A stretch of 34,385 nt of DNA from Acidimicrobiaceae bacterium. GTDB lineage: Bacteria > Actinomycetota > Acidimicrobiia > Acidimicrobiales > Palsa-688. Numbering within the stretch: position 1 is the first letter of the stretch; every line of letters begins with the position of its first letter. The stretch lies in contig PMHH01000061.1 of assembly GCA_003156595.1 (NCBI GenBank), positions 1 to 34,385 of the forward strand, given 5' to 3'. The position numbers and the translations under genes were made by a program. The notes under the pieces are model-generated. The model was not told where the DNA came from, searched no databases, and saw only the letters and a program-made list of their open reading frames with translations. Shown here one piece after another: positions 7,283 through 15,950 of this stretch.

Positions 7283-8470
7283 TCAGGCGACGGTTACCAA
7301 GGTGCCGATGGGGTCGGTGCCCCAGATGCCCTCGGCGGTCCACGCCGGCAGTTCCACACAGCCGAGGCTCTGCGGATAGCCATAGCCGGGCCGAGGGAAC
7401 TCGTGAACGGCGTCGCCTCCGTTGAAGTACGCCACCCACAGCACGCCGGGGTCGTGGTAGGGGGTGCCATTCGGGTTCAGGCCCGACATGGTGGTGGAGG
7501 CGTAGCGGGCGTACACGGGGAAGGTGCCCTGGGCGGTGGGGGCTTCGGGGATACCCGTGTTGGCCAGCGTCGAGGCGATAATGCCGCCGTCGGACCAGAC
7601 CTGCAGCGTCTCGGGGAGGGACTCGCTCACCATCAGGTAGTTGTACGGCTGGCTGGTCACCTGGCGCTGCGCGACCGCGGCGAGAAGGTCGGTCCACACT
7701 TGGGGCCCGGCTACGCCATCGGTGGTCAGCCCCTCGGCGGACTCGAACGCCATGATGGCGCCGCGGTCGATCACGTTGGGCTGGCCCTGGGCCCATTGGC
7801 TCTGGAGGGAGACTGGGGTGTTGGCGTACCGCCAGGAGAAGGTGCCGGCCTCAGGCACGGACGACACTGCTGATGCCACGGTGGGCTCGGAGTCGATCGC
7901 CGGCTGGCTGGGCGGGGCGCCCGCGGGCGTAAACGACAGCGGGAGGTAGCCGAGTTCGGCGAGCAGCTGCTGGACGCGCAGGTTGGAGCCGGGGGCGATG
8001 CTAAATGCAACCGAGGCCGGCGAGCGGAGCGGGCCAACGCGGCTCCCGGTGGCGCCGGCCAGGCCGGCCGGGACGGTCACCTTGACGGTGCTGTACGGCA
8101 CCCAACCGCCGGCCGGTGTGAAGGTCAGGGTAGAGCCCGAGGCCAGCCACGACCCCGGGATCGAGGGTGTGATGGTGGGCTCGGTCGGCCACGCCGCGAG
8201 AGGGGCCGAGAATGACAGGGTGATCGGCGAGTTGGGTGCCACGTTGGTGGCGTTGGCCGAAGGCGAGGAGGTCGTTAGCCGAAGGGGTGGAGGTGGGACC
8301 GTGGTCGGCGACGCGGCCGCGTCAGGCGACGCACTGTGGCTCCCGTGACCCGTGGCATAGCTGGCGCCGGCGACCGCCCCGGCGACGACCACGCCCCCCG
8401 CGATGACCGCGATCGTTATACGCCGCACGGGTACCCGCCGACCCTGCTTGGTGTGAGCTCCTGACGCCAT
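7283..8470 (-). CDS. L,D-transpeptidase with Ig-like domain
   Basis: A 395-residue membrane-anchored cell-wall enzyme. There is a membrane segment at residues 18-36 (ITIAVIAGGVVVAGAVAGA), a Ser/Pro-rich linker, an Ig-like (Big_5-type) domain at about 63-158 (SPSANATNVAPNSPITLSFS), a degenerate peptidoglycan-binding-like region (NLRVQQLLAELGY near 163, DGVAGPQVWTDLL near 251), and a C-terminal YkuD domain. The YkuD active site is visible as VHEFPR with His356 and YPQSLGCVEL with Cys371. Members make 3-3 cross-links in peptidoglycan or attach proteins to it. AGGAG precedes the ATG closely. A second, differently built L,D-transpeptidase is encoded at 10179-11648. Confidence 0.88.
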   Translation of the reverse strand: MASGAHTKQGRRVPVRRITIAVIAGGVVVAGAVAGASYATGHGSHSASPDAAASPTTVPPPPLRLTTSSPSANATNVAPNSPITLSFSAPLAAWPTEPTITPSIPGSWLASGSTLTFTPAGGWVPYSTVKVTVPAGLAGATGSRVGPLRSPASVAFSIAPGSNLRVQQLLAELGYLPLSFTPAGAPPSQPAIDSEPTVASAVSSVPEAGTFSWRYANTPVSLQSQWAQGQPNVIDRGAIMAFESAEGLTTDGVAGPQVWTDLLAAVAQRQVTSQPYNYLMVSESLPETLQVWSDGGIIASTLANTGIPEAPTAQGTFPVYARYASTTMSGLNPNGTPYHDPGVLWVAYFNGGDAVHEFPRPGYGYPQSLGCVELPAWTAEGIWGTDPIGTLVTVA

Positions 8471-8565
8471 TGCTCCTGCTCAAAGATCGCCTTCGCCTGC
8501 GCATGGCACCATAATCGCTCCGTGACAGTTTGTGACAGCGCCTAGAGGGGTTGGTGCCCCTTTCT

Positions 8566-9177
8566 TCAGCGGTCGAGGGGTGCCGGGCGGATCGAGGCCT
8601 CGAGCACGGCCAGGACGCCGGCCGACGACCTGGGATCAGCCTCCCCGCCCGTCTGTAGAATGGCAATGATCAGGGCGATCACGATGGCTTCCACTCCGAC
8701 CGCGAAGGTCTCGGGGTCGATGTCTCGGCGCACCGTTGCTTCGGCTTGGCCTCGGCGCAGCGCTCGGGTGAGCCCGGCGTGGAGCCGGGCTTCGGCGGGC
8801 AGCAGGTTGAGGCGTTCGGTGCCGGTGCCCTCCTCGCCGGCCAGGATCCGCCGGGCCAGAGGGTGGGCAGGCAGGGCCCGAAGCAGCCGGGAAAAAACGC
8901 GACCGAAGTTGCCGTCAAAGGTGCCGCCCATCAACTCGGGCAGGGCGTCGGCCATGAGCCCGGCCGCGTCGGCATCGACGGCCGCCTCAAACAGCGCCTG
9001 CTTCGACGAGAAGTAGACGTAGGCCGCGCTAGGCGTGAGTCCGGCCTCGCGGGCGATGCTCGCCACTGATGCGCCGCGCCGGCCGACAGTGGCGAACTGG
9101 GTGATCGCCTCGTCGAGCAGGGCCTGGCGGGTCCGGGCCCCTTTGCCGAGAGCCAGGTCGAGAGTGGCGTTTGTCAC
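8566..9177 (-). CDS. TetR family transcriptional regulator
   Basis: A 203-residue repressor-type protein. The N-terminal helix-turn-helix is typical (ITQFATVGRRGASVASIAREAGLTPSAAYVYFSSKQALFEAAV, about residues 25-67), followed by an all-helical ligand domain. The GTG start at 9177 lies six bases after a TACCGT -10 box (complement of 9184-9189), indicating leaderless transcription. It is divergent from the AurF-like oxygenase gene, and an inverted repeat lies between the two promoters, so control of that neighbour and autoregulation are likely (inference). The ligand is unknown. Confidence 0.9.
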   Translation of the reverse strand: MTNATLDLALGKGARTRQALLDEAITQFATVGRRGASVASIAREAGLTPSAAYVYFSSKQALFEAAVDADAAGLMADALPELMGGTFDGNFGRVFSRLLRALPAHPLARRILAGEEGTGTERLNLLPAEARLHAGLTRALRRGQAEATVRRDIDPETFAVGVEAIVIALIIAILQTGGEADPRSSAGVLAVLEASIRPAPLDR

Positions 9178-9183
9178 AGTCGT

Positions 9184-9232
9184 ACGGTAGCAGGAAATGA
9201 CGGGTTGACAGTTTTCATCATTTCAATAAGAG
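9184..9232. promoter_or_regulatory. Divergent promoters and likely TetR operator
   Basis: GAAATGA (9194-9200) and its reverse complement TCATTTC (9218-9224) flank 17 bases. Within this interval, TTGACA (9205-9210) and TAAGAG (9227-9232), 16 bases apart, could drive the rightward oxygenase gene. TACCGT on the other strand drives the leaderless TetR gene. A repressor bound to the repeat would cover both promoters. Confidence 0.5.
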
Positions 9233-9241
9233 TGGCGAACT

Positions 9242-10159
9242 ATGGGTACCGTCCTCGCCAACGACCAGCGCATCGAGCGGCTGTCGGCGGCCTCGCTGCG
9301 CCGGATCATCGAGCCCGACACCGAGGTGGCCGGATCGGTCGGGCCCGGCATGGTGCTGCCCCGCGAGCTCCTGAGCGTCGCCGACCTGAATCTGGACTTG
9401 ACCGAAGACCAGTGGGTGCGCCTGGCGCGGGAGGAGTTGGCCTCGATCCTCGACGCCGGCGTGCGCTTCGAGTCAGTGCTCATGGCCGGGTTCGGGCTGA
9501 TGCTGGCGTGGCGAACCGACCTGGTCGATCCGAGGGTGACCTACGTGCTGCACGAGATCGGTGAGGAGACTCGCCATTCGCGCCTGTTCGTCCGGGTGAT
9601 TGAGCAGCTGTCACCCAAAGCGGTGAGCCCTTTTACCAGAGGCATCTACTCGCGCGTCGACCGCTCTATGACGACCCGGGCCCTCCGGCACCAGGCCATG
9701 TTCTGTGTCATGGTGCTCACCGGGGAGGAGGCGCCCGACCTCATCCAGCGGCGATCGAGCGAGCATCCCGACACCGACCCATTCGTGCGTGAGGTCAACC
9801 ACTACCACCGCATGGAAGAGGCCCGGCACCTGTCCTTCGCCCGGACGCTGCTGCCGGAGTTGTGGCGGGAGGCGTCGCCGATCGAGCGCTTCATCGTGCG
9901 CCATGCCGCGCCATTCGCCATGGTGGGCATATTCGACAGCCTGATCCACCCGGGCGTCTACAAGGTGGTCGGCTTACCCGGATGGCAGACATGGAACCGG
10001 GTCCGCAAGAGCGAGTCACGGCTCCAGCTGAAGGCCGAGTCCTTTCGTCCCGTGTGCGAGGCGTTGCGCCGCGCCGGCGCCTTCGGCCGGCGGGGACGGC
10101 TGCCGAGGGCCTGGCGGCAGGCCTGCCGGGTCGACGTCAATGGCCGGCCACTGACCTGA
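9242..10159 (+). CDS. AurF-like di-iron oxygenase
   Basis: A 305-residue ferritin-like protein of the AurF (PF11583) type. Likely iron ligands are Glu77, the motif HEIGEETRH (Glu108/Glu109, His112), Glu162/163 in TGEEAPD, and MEEARH (Glu192/Glu193, His196), in the order expected for carboxylate-bridged di-iron N- or C-oxygenases. Well-studied AurF oxidises an aryl amine, but most family members in actinomycetes have unknown substrates, so the reaction is not assigned. The gene is divergent from a TetR regulator that probably represses it. The last 45 residues are Arg-rich. Confidence 0.82.
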   Translation: MGTVLANDQRIERLSAASLRRIIEPDTEVAGSVGPGMVLPRELLSVADLNLDLTEDQWVRLAREELASILDAGVRFESVLMAGFGLMLAWRTDLVDPRVTYVLHEIGEETRHSRLFVRVIEQLSPKAVSPFTRGIYSRVDRSMTTRALRHQAMFCVMVLTGEEAPDLIQRRSSEHPDTDPFVREVNHYHRMEEARHLSFARTLLPELWREASPIERFIVRHAAPFAMVGIFDSLIHPGVYKVVGLPGWQTWNRVRKSESRLQLKAESFRPVCEALRRAGAFGRRGRLPRAWRQACRVDVNGRPLT

Positions 10160-10178
10160 CCCGGGAGCGGTCGCCCCA

Positions 10179-11648
10179 TTAGTTGTAGACCCACACCTCC
10201 GTACCGATGGGCGCCAGGTTGGCCTGCCAGATAAAGTCGATCGCCTCGTCGCTCACCCGGACGCAACCGTGGGAGACCGGGAACGGGGGTACCTCGCCGT
10301 CGCCATGGATGGCGAAGCCCTCATAGAAGAATTTCGGCATCCACAGCTGACCGAGGGAGTCGGTCACCAGGCCGTCGACCTGGCGGTAGATCTGGAACTG
10401 GCCGACGGGCGTCTCGGCCACGGAGGTGACCCCCTCATCGGTATAGGTGTAGCCACCACCGGTGGAGGTGTTGAACACGTAGTCGATCTTTCCGTTGGTG
10501 ACAAACATCAGGAGGTCGTCGGTGAGATCGACTTCGATGACGTAGCCCGAGGTGCTCCGAGGGTGCGGGAGGACGCCCGCGTCCAGAGCCGCCGAGGTGG
10601 CGGGACCGACGACGCCGTCAGGGCTGAGACCGGCCGCCTTTTGGAGAGCCCACACGGCCTGCTCGGTGCTGTCCCCGAAGCTGCCGTCGGGGGTCCCTAC
10701 CCAGTAGCCGAGCGCCGAGAGCCGCTGCTGGAGGACGAGTACGGCAGCCCCAGTGTCGCCGGGTTCGAGGACGGGGAGCGACGGCAGCGACACCATCGGG
10801 TGCGCCGTCGGCAGCAACCAGTATCCGGTTCCATCCGGGGCCGCCGCGATGCCGCCGACAGTCGCCCCTGTGGCGGAGAACAACGATCCGGAAAGGGAGC
10901 CCAGGAAGGGTGCCTTCCCAAAGGTGAAGACCCCACCATCTGCCGCGGTGAGCCAGTAGCCGGGGCCGACTCCGCTCGCCGCCATGCCGACGACGGGTGC
11001 GTCCAGGTGGACCCCGCCGGTTGATCCCAGGAACGGCGCGTCGCCGAACGTGAAGATCCCGCCGTCAGACGCCACCAGCCAGTACCCATCGCCGTCGGAG
11101 GTCCGGGCCATTCCCACCACCGGCTGGTTGAGGTGGGTACCGCCGGTAGACCCGAAGAAGTGGGCGTCGCCGAAGCTGAAGATGCCGCCGTCGGCTGCCA
11201 CCAGCCAGTACCCGTTGCCGTCCCGGGTCGGCGCTATTCCCACTATCGGCTGGTTGAGGTGGGTCCCGCCCAAAGAGCCGAAGAAGTGGGCGTCGCCGAA
11301 GGTGAAGACTCCGCCGTCGGCCGCGACCAGCCAGTACCCGTTGCCGTCGGGTGTCGGCGCCATGGCGACAACAGGAGACGCCAGAGTTTGGCCCGCCATC
11401 GATCCCAAGGTGGGAGCAGTGCCGAACGCCACGGGAGCGCCGACCACCACCGTCGAGGTGGCAGATGCCGCGGCGGCCGAGGTGGCAGATGCCGCTGCGG
11501 CCGACCTGGTTGCAGTCGCCAAGCCGGCTGTAGCTACCAGTCCGGCCACGAGCAATCCGGCGAGTGCCGAGTGGGTGGGGCGACGGAAGCGAAAGGACCT
11601 GAGGTGACGGGGCACAGGCAAAGCATGTCCCGTGCGGCGGGGCGACAC
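10179..11648 (-). CDS. L,D-transpeptidase with 42-residue repeats
   Basis: A 489-residue exported protein. An N-terminal signal or anchor (SALAGLLVAGLVATAGLATA, residues 27-46) is followed by an Ala/Ser linker. Five repeats at residues about 91-280 have the pattern DGxGYWLVAADGGxFTFGDA and a 42-residue period; such repeats are common in Acidimicrobiia surface proteins. A PG_binding_1 domain (LEPGDTGAAVLVLQQRLSAL, 294-350) and a YkuD catalytic domain (368-489) follow, with His448 in AIHGDGE and the catalytic Cys462 in SHGCVRVSD. It probably cross-links peptidoglycan while the repeats bind a wall component (inference). The start is GTG without a visible ribosome binding site, so a downstream start is possible. 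It converges with the oxygenase gene across a 19-bp gap. Confidence 0.88.
   Translation of the reverse strand: MSPRRTGHALPVPRHLRSFRFRRPTHSALAGLLVAGLVATAGLATATRSAAAASATSAAAASATSTVVVGAPVAFGTAPTLGSMAGQTLASPVVAMAPTPDGNGYWLVAADGGVFTFGDAHFFGSLGGTHLNQPIVGIAPTRDGNGYWLVAADGGIFSFGDAHFFGSTGGTHLNQPVVGMARTSDGDGYWLVASDGGIFTFGDAPFLGSTGGVHLDAPVVGMAASGVGPGYWLTAADGGVFTFGKAPFLGSLSGSLFSATGATVGGIAAAPDGTGYWLLPTAHPMVSLPSLPVLEPGDTGAAVLVLQQRLSALGYWVGTPDGSFGDSTEQAVWALQKAAGLSPDGVVGPATSAALDAGVLPHPRSTSGYVIEVDLTDDLLMFVTNGKIDYVFNTSTGGGYTYTDEGVTSVAETPVGQFQIYRQVDGLVTDSLGQLWMPKFFYEGFAIHGDGEVPPFPVSHGCVRVSDEAIDFIWQANLAPIGTEVWVYN
10803..11378 (-). repeat. Tandem 126-bp coding repeats in the L,D-transpeptidase gene
   Basis: Five in-frame copies encode the YWLVAADGG-type unit; the Tyr-Trp pair recurs at residues 105, 147, 189, 231 and 276. 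The second and third copies (LNQPIVG, LNQPVVG) are the most alike. The fourth lacks the DG before YW and the fifth is three residues longer, so the array is degenerating from one end. Such arrays can change copy number by recombination. Confidence 0.75.
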
Positions 11649-11716
11649 AATTTTTGTCAGGGCGGCGTCGGCGCGACCTACCCTCGCACCGGCTCGCCAG
11701 TTGGCTGCACGGGCGG

Positions 11717-12493
11717 TCAGAATCCCGGGAAGATCCGCCGCAGATCGTCGAGGTCGATGCCTGAGCCCTCGATCGGCGGTGTGTGCGCGGAGTCGAGGCG
11801 CCCATACACCAGACGGACGAAGGCCTCGGCAGGGAGTCGTAGCTCGGGGCCGTCGGCGTCTGCCGGCGAGGTTTCGAGCGTGACCGACTCGGCGATCTCG
11901 AGCGTGAAATGCCGGTCCGGTCCGGTCGTGGACACTTGCAGTCGGCGCGGCTTCCCGTCCGGCTTGCCACTCCTCGCCACGAGCTGGTCGAGGGTGTCCA
12001 CGAGCAGGTTGACGGCGTCGGGGGCCACGGTCGCCGCCGGGTCCAGGGCCACGGCGACGTCCCAGGTATGGATGGCGTGCTCACCGAGACGCATCCGCGC
12101 CACCCCCGTCGTGCCGAGCTCCATGCCAAACAGATGCAGGTGCAGTCGCTCTCGTTCGTCGGCGTCGAGGGATTCGAACCGCTCGACCAGAACCCTGTCC
12201 GCCTCCAGGGAATCCGCGGCCTGAGCCTCGGGGCTCCGGGCGTTCCAGGCGTCCCAGATCGGTGGGAACGAGTCTCGTCCCGGCGGGTCCTCGCCGGTGA
12301 GTCCCGCGTCGAGGAAGAGGCGAAAGATCTCCGCTTGGGAGCCCAGGTGGGAGAGCACCTGGGCGATCGACCAGTCCGAGTCGTAGGAAGGTCCCTGCAG
12401 GTCGCCGACGTCGAGCGGTTCGACCACGGCCCGTAGCGTGTCGTGGGAATGCCGCAAGGCGTCGATCCAGGGGGCGGGGGCGGTTTCAGTCAT
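11717..12493 (-). CDS. MDMPI/DinB-fold protein (maleylpyruvate isomerase family, mycothiol-type)
   Basis: A 258-residue four-helix-bundle protein of the mycothiol-dependent maleylpyruvate isomerase superfamily. The N-terminal bundle has the metal-site pattern W-S-I-A-Q-V-L-S-H-L-G (residue ~40-53), and the later LGEHAIHTWDVAVAL provides the second His pair. The C-terminal region (RHFTLEIAESVTL) is the MDMPI C-terminal domain. The precise reaction is unknown; members are thiol-dependent isomerases or transferases. ATG 12493 is preferred to GTG 12502 because TACGGT (complement of 12501-12506) is a -10 box seven bases before the ATG and would include the GTG. Confidence 0.8.
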   Translation of the reverse strand: MTETAPAPWIDALRHSHDTLRAVVEPLDVGDLQGPSYDSDWSIAQVLSHLGSQAEIFRLFLDAGLTGEDPPGRDSFPPIWDAWNARSPEAQAADSLEADRVLVERFESLDADERERLHLHLFGMELGTTGVARMRLGEHAIHTWDVAVALDPAATVAPDAVNLLVDTLDQLVARSGKPDGKPRRLQVSTTGPDRHFTLEIAESVTLETSPADADGPELRLPAEAFVRLVYGRLDSAHTPPIEGSGIDLDDLRRIFPGF

Positions 12494-12500
12494 CGGGGAC

Positions 12501-12506
12501 ACCGTA
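12501..12506 (-). promoter_or_regulatory. -10 box of leaderless MDMPI gene
   Basis: TACGGT on the minus strand ends seven bases before ATG 12493. No good -35 box is seen. Confidence 0.45.
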
Positions 12507-12569
12507 GGCCCACCCGGTGGGGTGATGCGTCAGGTTTCGTCCCGGCTCACGGGTCCGGCGGGCCAGGAC

Positions 12570-13433
12570 CTACTGGGGTCCGTTGGGCCACTTGAGCAGC
12601 GAGCCCGCGTCGACCCTGAGCTGCTGGCCCGTCACGTAGCGCGAGTCATCGGACGCGAAGAACAGCACTGCGTTGGAGATATCGATCGGCTCGACGTAGG
12701 GGATGGGCATGGCTTGGAAGTAGGTGAACGCGGGCTCCACATCCTCCCGGGTCGGATGCTCCAGATCAGGCCGGAACACTGAGTACAGGCCGTCGTTGTG
12801 GATGAGATGGGTGTTGCAGTTGGTGGGGTGGATGGCGTTGACCCGGATAAACCGCGGGGCCAGGTGGAGCGCCATTTGCTCGACATAGCTGACCAGGATC
12901 CGTTTGGACCAGCTGTAGCCGGCACCGCCGGGGCCCATGGTCGGGTTGCCGGTGGTGCCTTCCATCATCCCTGCGGTCGATCCGGTGATGACGATGGAGG
13001 CACCATCCGGCAGGTGGGGCATCGACACCGCAACCGCGTTCATCACGCCGATCAGGTCGACGTCGACGGCGTCTACGAAGTCCATCGGATCCGGGTTTCC
13101 CATCGCCATCGGCAGGATCCCGGCGTTGGCGACGACGATGTCGACCCGGCCCAGATCGGCGACGCCGGCCTCCACGGCCTCCCGAAGCTCGTCGCGCTCC
13201 CTCACGTCCGCCTGGCGGGCGACCACGTTGCGGCCCAGCTCCTTGACGGCCCGCTCGGTCTCAGCCAGGTCCTCGGGGGAGGAGAGCGGATACGGGTTGG
13301 ATTCGATCTGCCGGCAAATGTCGATGGCGATGATGTCGGCGCCTTCCTGCGCCAACCGGAGCGCGTGGCTTCGGCCCTGACCGCGCGCCGCGCCCGTGAT
13401 AAACGCCACTTTGCCTTCCAGACGACCTGCCAT
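12570..13433 (-). CDS. Mycofactocin-coupled SDR family oxidoreductase
   Basis: A 287-residue short-chain dehydrogenase. The cofactor motif TGAARGQGRSHA is the signature of the mycofactocin-coupled subfamily, whose members keep NAD(H) bound and pass electrons to the peptide-derived cofactor mycofactocin. NAG (in VVANAGILP) and the catalytic Ser plus YSWSK are present. The ATG at 13433 is chosen because GGGAGGGG lies just upstream; an in-frame GTG at 13454 has no such site. It is divergent from an aldehyde dehydrogenase gene, a pairing that fits alcohol to aldehyde to acid oxidation. No mycofactocin synthesis genes are in the window. The alcohol substrate is unknown. Confidence 0.88.
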   Translation of the reverse strand: MAGRLEGKVAFITGAARGQGRSHALRLAQEGADIIAIDICRQIESNPYPLSSPEDLAETERAVKELGRNVVARQADVRERDELREAVEAGVADLGRVDIVVANAGILPMAMGNPDPMDFVDAVDVDLIGVMNAVAVSMPHLPDGASIVITGSTAGMMEGTTGNPTMGPGGAGYSWSKRILVSYVEQMALHLAPRFIRVNAIHPTNCNTHLIHNDGLYSVFRPDLEHPTREDVEPAFTYFQAMPIPYVEPIDISNAVLFFASDDSRYVTGQQLRVDAGSLLKWPNGPQ

Positions 13434-13504
13434 GTCCCCTCCCTGGGTGGTCACCGGCGTCTTGTAGGCTCACCGCCGGCCTCAACAGAGTAGAGGGGGA
13501 CCGA

Positions 13505-14983
13505 ATGTCCAGCAAGCAGGGATCGACTGGTGAAGTCCGGATGCTGATCGGCGGCGAGTTGGTCGAGGCTGCCTCGGGTGAGCGCTTCGACAACGTAAAT
13601 CCGGCCACTGAGGAGGTACTCGGCGAGGTCGCGGACGCGTCACCCGTCGACATGGGTCGGGCCATCGCGGCGGCGCGGCGAGCCTTCGATGAGACGGACT
13701 GGTCGACGAACCACGCGCTGCGTAAGCGCGGCCTCGAACAGCTCCAGGAGGCCCTGGAGTCCGAGCGAGAGGAGCTTCGCGAGGAGCTCATCGCCGAGGT
13801 AGGGACCCCGAGGATGATGACCTACACGGCCCAACTCGACGGCCCTCTCGAGGATGGCCTGAGGTACCCGGCCAAGCTGATCGAGGAGTTTCCGTGGGAA
13901 CGCGAGCTGCCGGACGGGCACGTCTTTGGACTCAACAGCGCCCGAGCGGTGTGGAAGGAGCCGCTCGGCGTGGTGGGGGCGATCGTGCCGTGGAACTTTC
14001 CATTCGAGGTGACGATCAACAAGATCGGCCAGATCCTGGCGACCGGCAACACCACGGTGCTCAAGCCGGCGCCCGACACGCCGTGGAATGCCACCCGGCT
14101 CGGACGCCTGGTGGCTGAGCGGACGGATATCCCGGCCGGCGTCTTCAACGTGGTGACCTCCTCCGACCACCTCGTGGGTGAGGAGCTGACGCTGTCGCCC
14201 CAGGTCGACATGATCTCGTTTACCGGATCGACAGCGGTCGGAAAGCGGATCATGGAGAAGGGAGCGGCAACTCTCAAGCGAGTCTTCCTCGAGCTGGGCG
14301 GCAAGTCGGCGATGATCGTGCTCGATGACGCCGACTTCGCGAGCGTGGTTCCGTTCGGCTCGATGGTCTGCGTACACGGGGGCCAGGGCTGCGCGCTGCA
14401 AACCCGGATGCTGCTGCCTCGATCCCGTTACGACGAGGGCGTCGAGCTGATCACCCAAGGCATGGCTGGCGTCGCCTACGGGGACCCGAACGATGACAGT
14501 GTCATCCAGGGACCACTGATCAGCGCCAAACAGCGCGACCGGGTGCTTGGTTACATCCAGAAGGGCCAGGAGGAGGGGGCCAAACTGGTCGTCGGCGGAG
14601 GTCGACCCAGTCACCTGCCGAAGGGCTGGTTCGTCGAACCAACGCTGTTCGTCGATGTCGACAACTCCATGACGATCGCCCAAGAGGAGATATTCGGCCC
14701 GGTCCTGAGCGTCATCGCTTACGAGGATGACGACGACGCCGTGCGGATTGCCAACGACAGCAGTTACGGCCTCTCCGGAGGGGTCTTCTCGGCTTCAGAG
14801 TCACGCGCCACGGCGGTGGCCAAGCGGATCCGGACCGGATCGATCGGCATCAACGGCGGCGTGTGGTATGGAGCTGACTCGCCGTACGGCGGCTACAAGT
14901 CGAGTGGCATTGGCCGGCAAAATGGCATCGAGGGGTTCGAGCAGTATCTAGAGACCAAGGCGGTCGCCTGGTTGAGAATGTGA
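13505..14983 (+). CDS. Aldehyde dehydrogenase (NAD(P)+-dependent)
   Basis: A 492-residue member of the ALDH superfamily. The catalytic residues are visible: Asn164 in VPWNFPFE, Glu263 in LELGGKSA and the nucleophile Cys296 in GGQGCALQT; GSTAVGK near 241 is the cofactor-binding turn. Length is normal. GAGGGGGACC precedes the ATG. It should oxidise an aldehyde to a carboxylic acid, and the divergent mycofactocin-type SDR could supply that aldehyde. The F420-type oxidoreductase gene starts 19 bases downstream, so the two are probably co-transcribed. Confidence 0.92.
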   Translation: MSSKQGSTGEVRMLIGGELVEAASGERFDNVNPATEEVLGEVADASPVDMGRAIAAARRAFDETDWSTNHALRKRGLEQLQEALESEREELREELIAEVGTPRMMTYTAQLDGPLEDGLRYPAKLIEEFPWERELPDGHVFGLNSARAVWKEPLGVVGAIVPWNFPFEVTINKIGQILATGNTTVLKPAPDTPWNATRLGRLVAERTDIPAGVFNVVTSSDHLVGEELTLSPQVDMISFTGSTAVGKRIMEKGAATLKRVFLELGGKSAMIVLDDADFASVVPFGSMVCVHGGQGCALQTRMLLPRSRYDEGVELITQGMAGVAYGDPNDDSVIQGPLISAKQRDRVLGYIQKGQEEGAKLVVGGGRPSHLPKGWFVEPTLFVDVDNSMTIAQEEIFGPVLSVIAYEDDDDAVRIANDSSYGLSGGVFSASESRATAVAKRIRTGSIGINGGVWYGADSPYGGYKSSGIGRQNGIEGFEQYLETKAVAWLRM

Positions 14984-15002
14984 CCATGAGCGCGGCGCAA
15001 CG

Positions 15003-15902
15003 ATGAAGTACATATTCGTTTACCCGGACGTTCACGGCACCGAGCCCGACCTGCTCGACTCTGGATCGATCGGTGAGGTCGCGGCGACCGCCGAGGCGGC
15101 CGGCTGGGACGGGTTTGCGCTGACCGAGCATCCGATACCGGGCGCGAGGTGGCTGGCCTCGGGCGGCCACCAGACCCTCGACCCCTTTGTGGCCTTGGGC
15201 TGCGCGGCCGCGGTGACCAGCAATTTGTGTCTGCTGACTTATCTGTCGGTGGTGCCTTACCGGAACCCATTCTTGCTCGCCAAGGCTGCCGCGACCGTCG
15301 ACAAGTTGTCGGCGGGGCGTTTCGTGCTCGGTGTCGGCGCCGGCTACCAGAAGTCCGAGTTCCATGCCTTGGGCGTTGATTTCGACGAACGCAACCGGCT
15401 CGTCGACGAAGCGTTGGACGCCTTACCGCTGCACTGGAGCGGTCAACCGTTCAGTTACCAGGGCCTGCACTTTGACGCCAGGGATGTCATTGCCCGCCCG
15501 CGGCCCGTCCAGGATCCGATCCCAATCTGGATCGGCGGCAACTCCAGGGCGACCCTGCGCCGGGTGGCCGAACGGGCCCAGGGTTGGATGCCGCTCACCG
15601 GTTCCGCTGCGTTGTCCATCACGGCCAGAACCCCGCATCTTGGTTCCACCCAGGAGCTGAGCAACAGGATCGCCGAACTGCGGGACATGGCCGGGGACCG
15701 CGGTGACCAGCTCGACATCGTCCTCAGCCATCCGGGCCCGGCCGCGGTGGCGCCCGGCGCTGACGTCGATCGGCACAAGGAATCGCTCGCGGAGCTCGAG
15801 CGCATCGGGGCGACGTGGGTGGTCGTGTCTGGACCGGCCGGGTCGGCCGCCGCCACCTTCGAGTTCCTGCAGGCGTTCGGCGCCACCTACCTGGAGCCTT
15901 GA
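15003..15902 (+). CDS. LLM-class F420-dependent oxidoreductase
   Basis: A 299-residue luciferase-like (bacterial TIM-barrel) protein. Features are the N-terminal AATAEAAGWDGFALTEHP, LTYLSVVPYRNPFLLAKAAATVD, the phosphate-binding turn GRFVLGVGAGY, and PIWIGGNSRATLRRVAERAQGW. These match the TIGR03619-type F420 group of actinomycetes. Reductions or dehydrogenations with coenzyme F420 are expected; FMN-dependent monooxygenases share the fold and cannot be excluded. It probably forms an operon with the preceding aldehyde dehydrogenase. Confidence 0.85.
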   Translation: MKYIFVYPDVHGTEPDLLDSGSIGEVAATAEAAGWDGFALTEHPIPGARWLASGGHQTLDPFVALGCAAAVTSNLCLLTYLSVVPYRNPFLLAKAAATVDKLSAGRFVLGVGAGYQKSEFHALGVDFDERNRLVDEALDALPLHWSGQPFSYQGLHFDARDVIARPRPVQDPIPIWIGGNSRATLRRVAERAQGWMPLTGSAALSITARTPHLGSTQELSNRIAELRDMAGDRGDQLDIVLSHPGPAAVAPGADVDRHKESLAELERIGATWVVVSGPAGSAAATFEFLQAFGATYLEP

Positions 15903-15937
15903 CAGAGCCAACCGTGTCGCCCTCCTGGTGGCGCGCC

Positions 15938-15943
15938 TAGTTT
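15938..15943 (+). promoter_or_regulatory. -10 box of leaderless oxidoreductase gene
   Basis: TAGTTT ends seven bases before ATG 15951, so transcription should begin at or next to the start codon. No clear -35 box. Confidence 0.5.
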
Positions 15944-15950
15944 GGGGGTT

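Noticed and set aside
6890-7873. 327-codon plus-strand frame running into the L,D-transpeptidase gene
   Set aside because: It is low-complexity Gly/Arg/Pro sequence without motifs and lies largely antisense to the transpeptidase.
12165-12185. tRNA T-loop-like sequence (GGATTCGAACC)
   Set aside because: It lies inside the MDMPI gene in frame, and no acceptor or anticodon stems can be folded around it.
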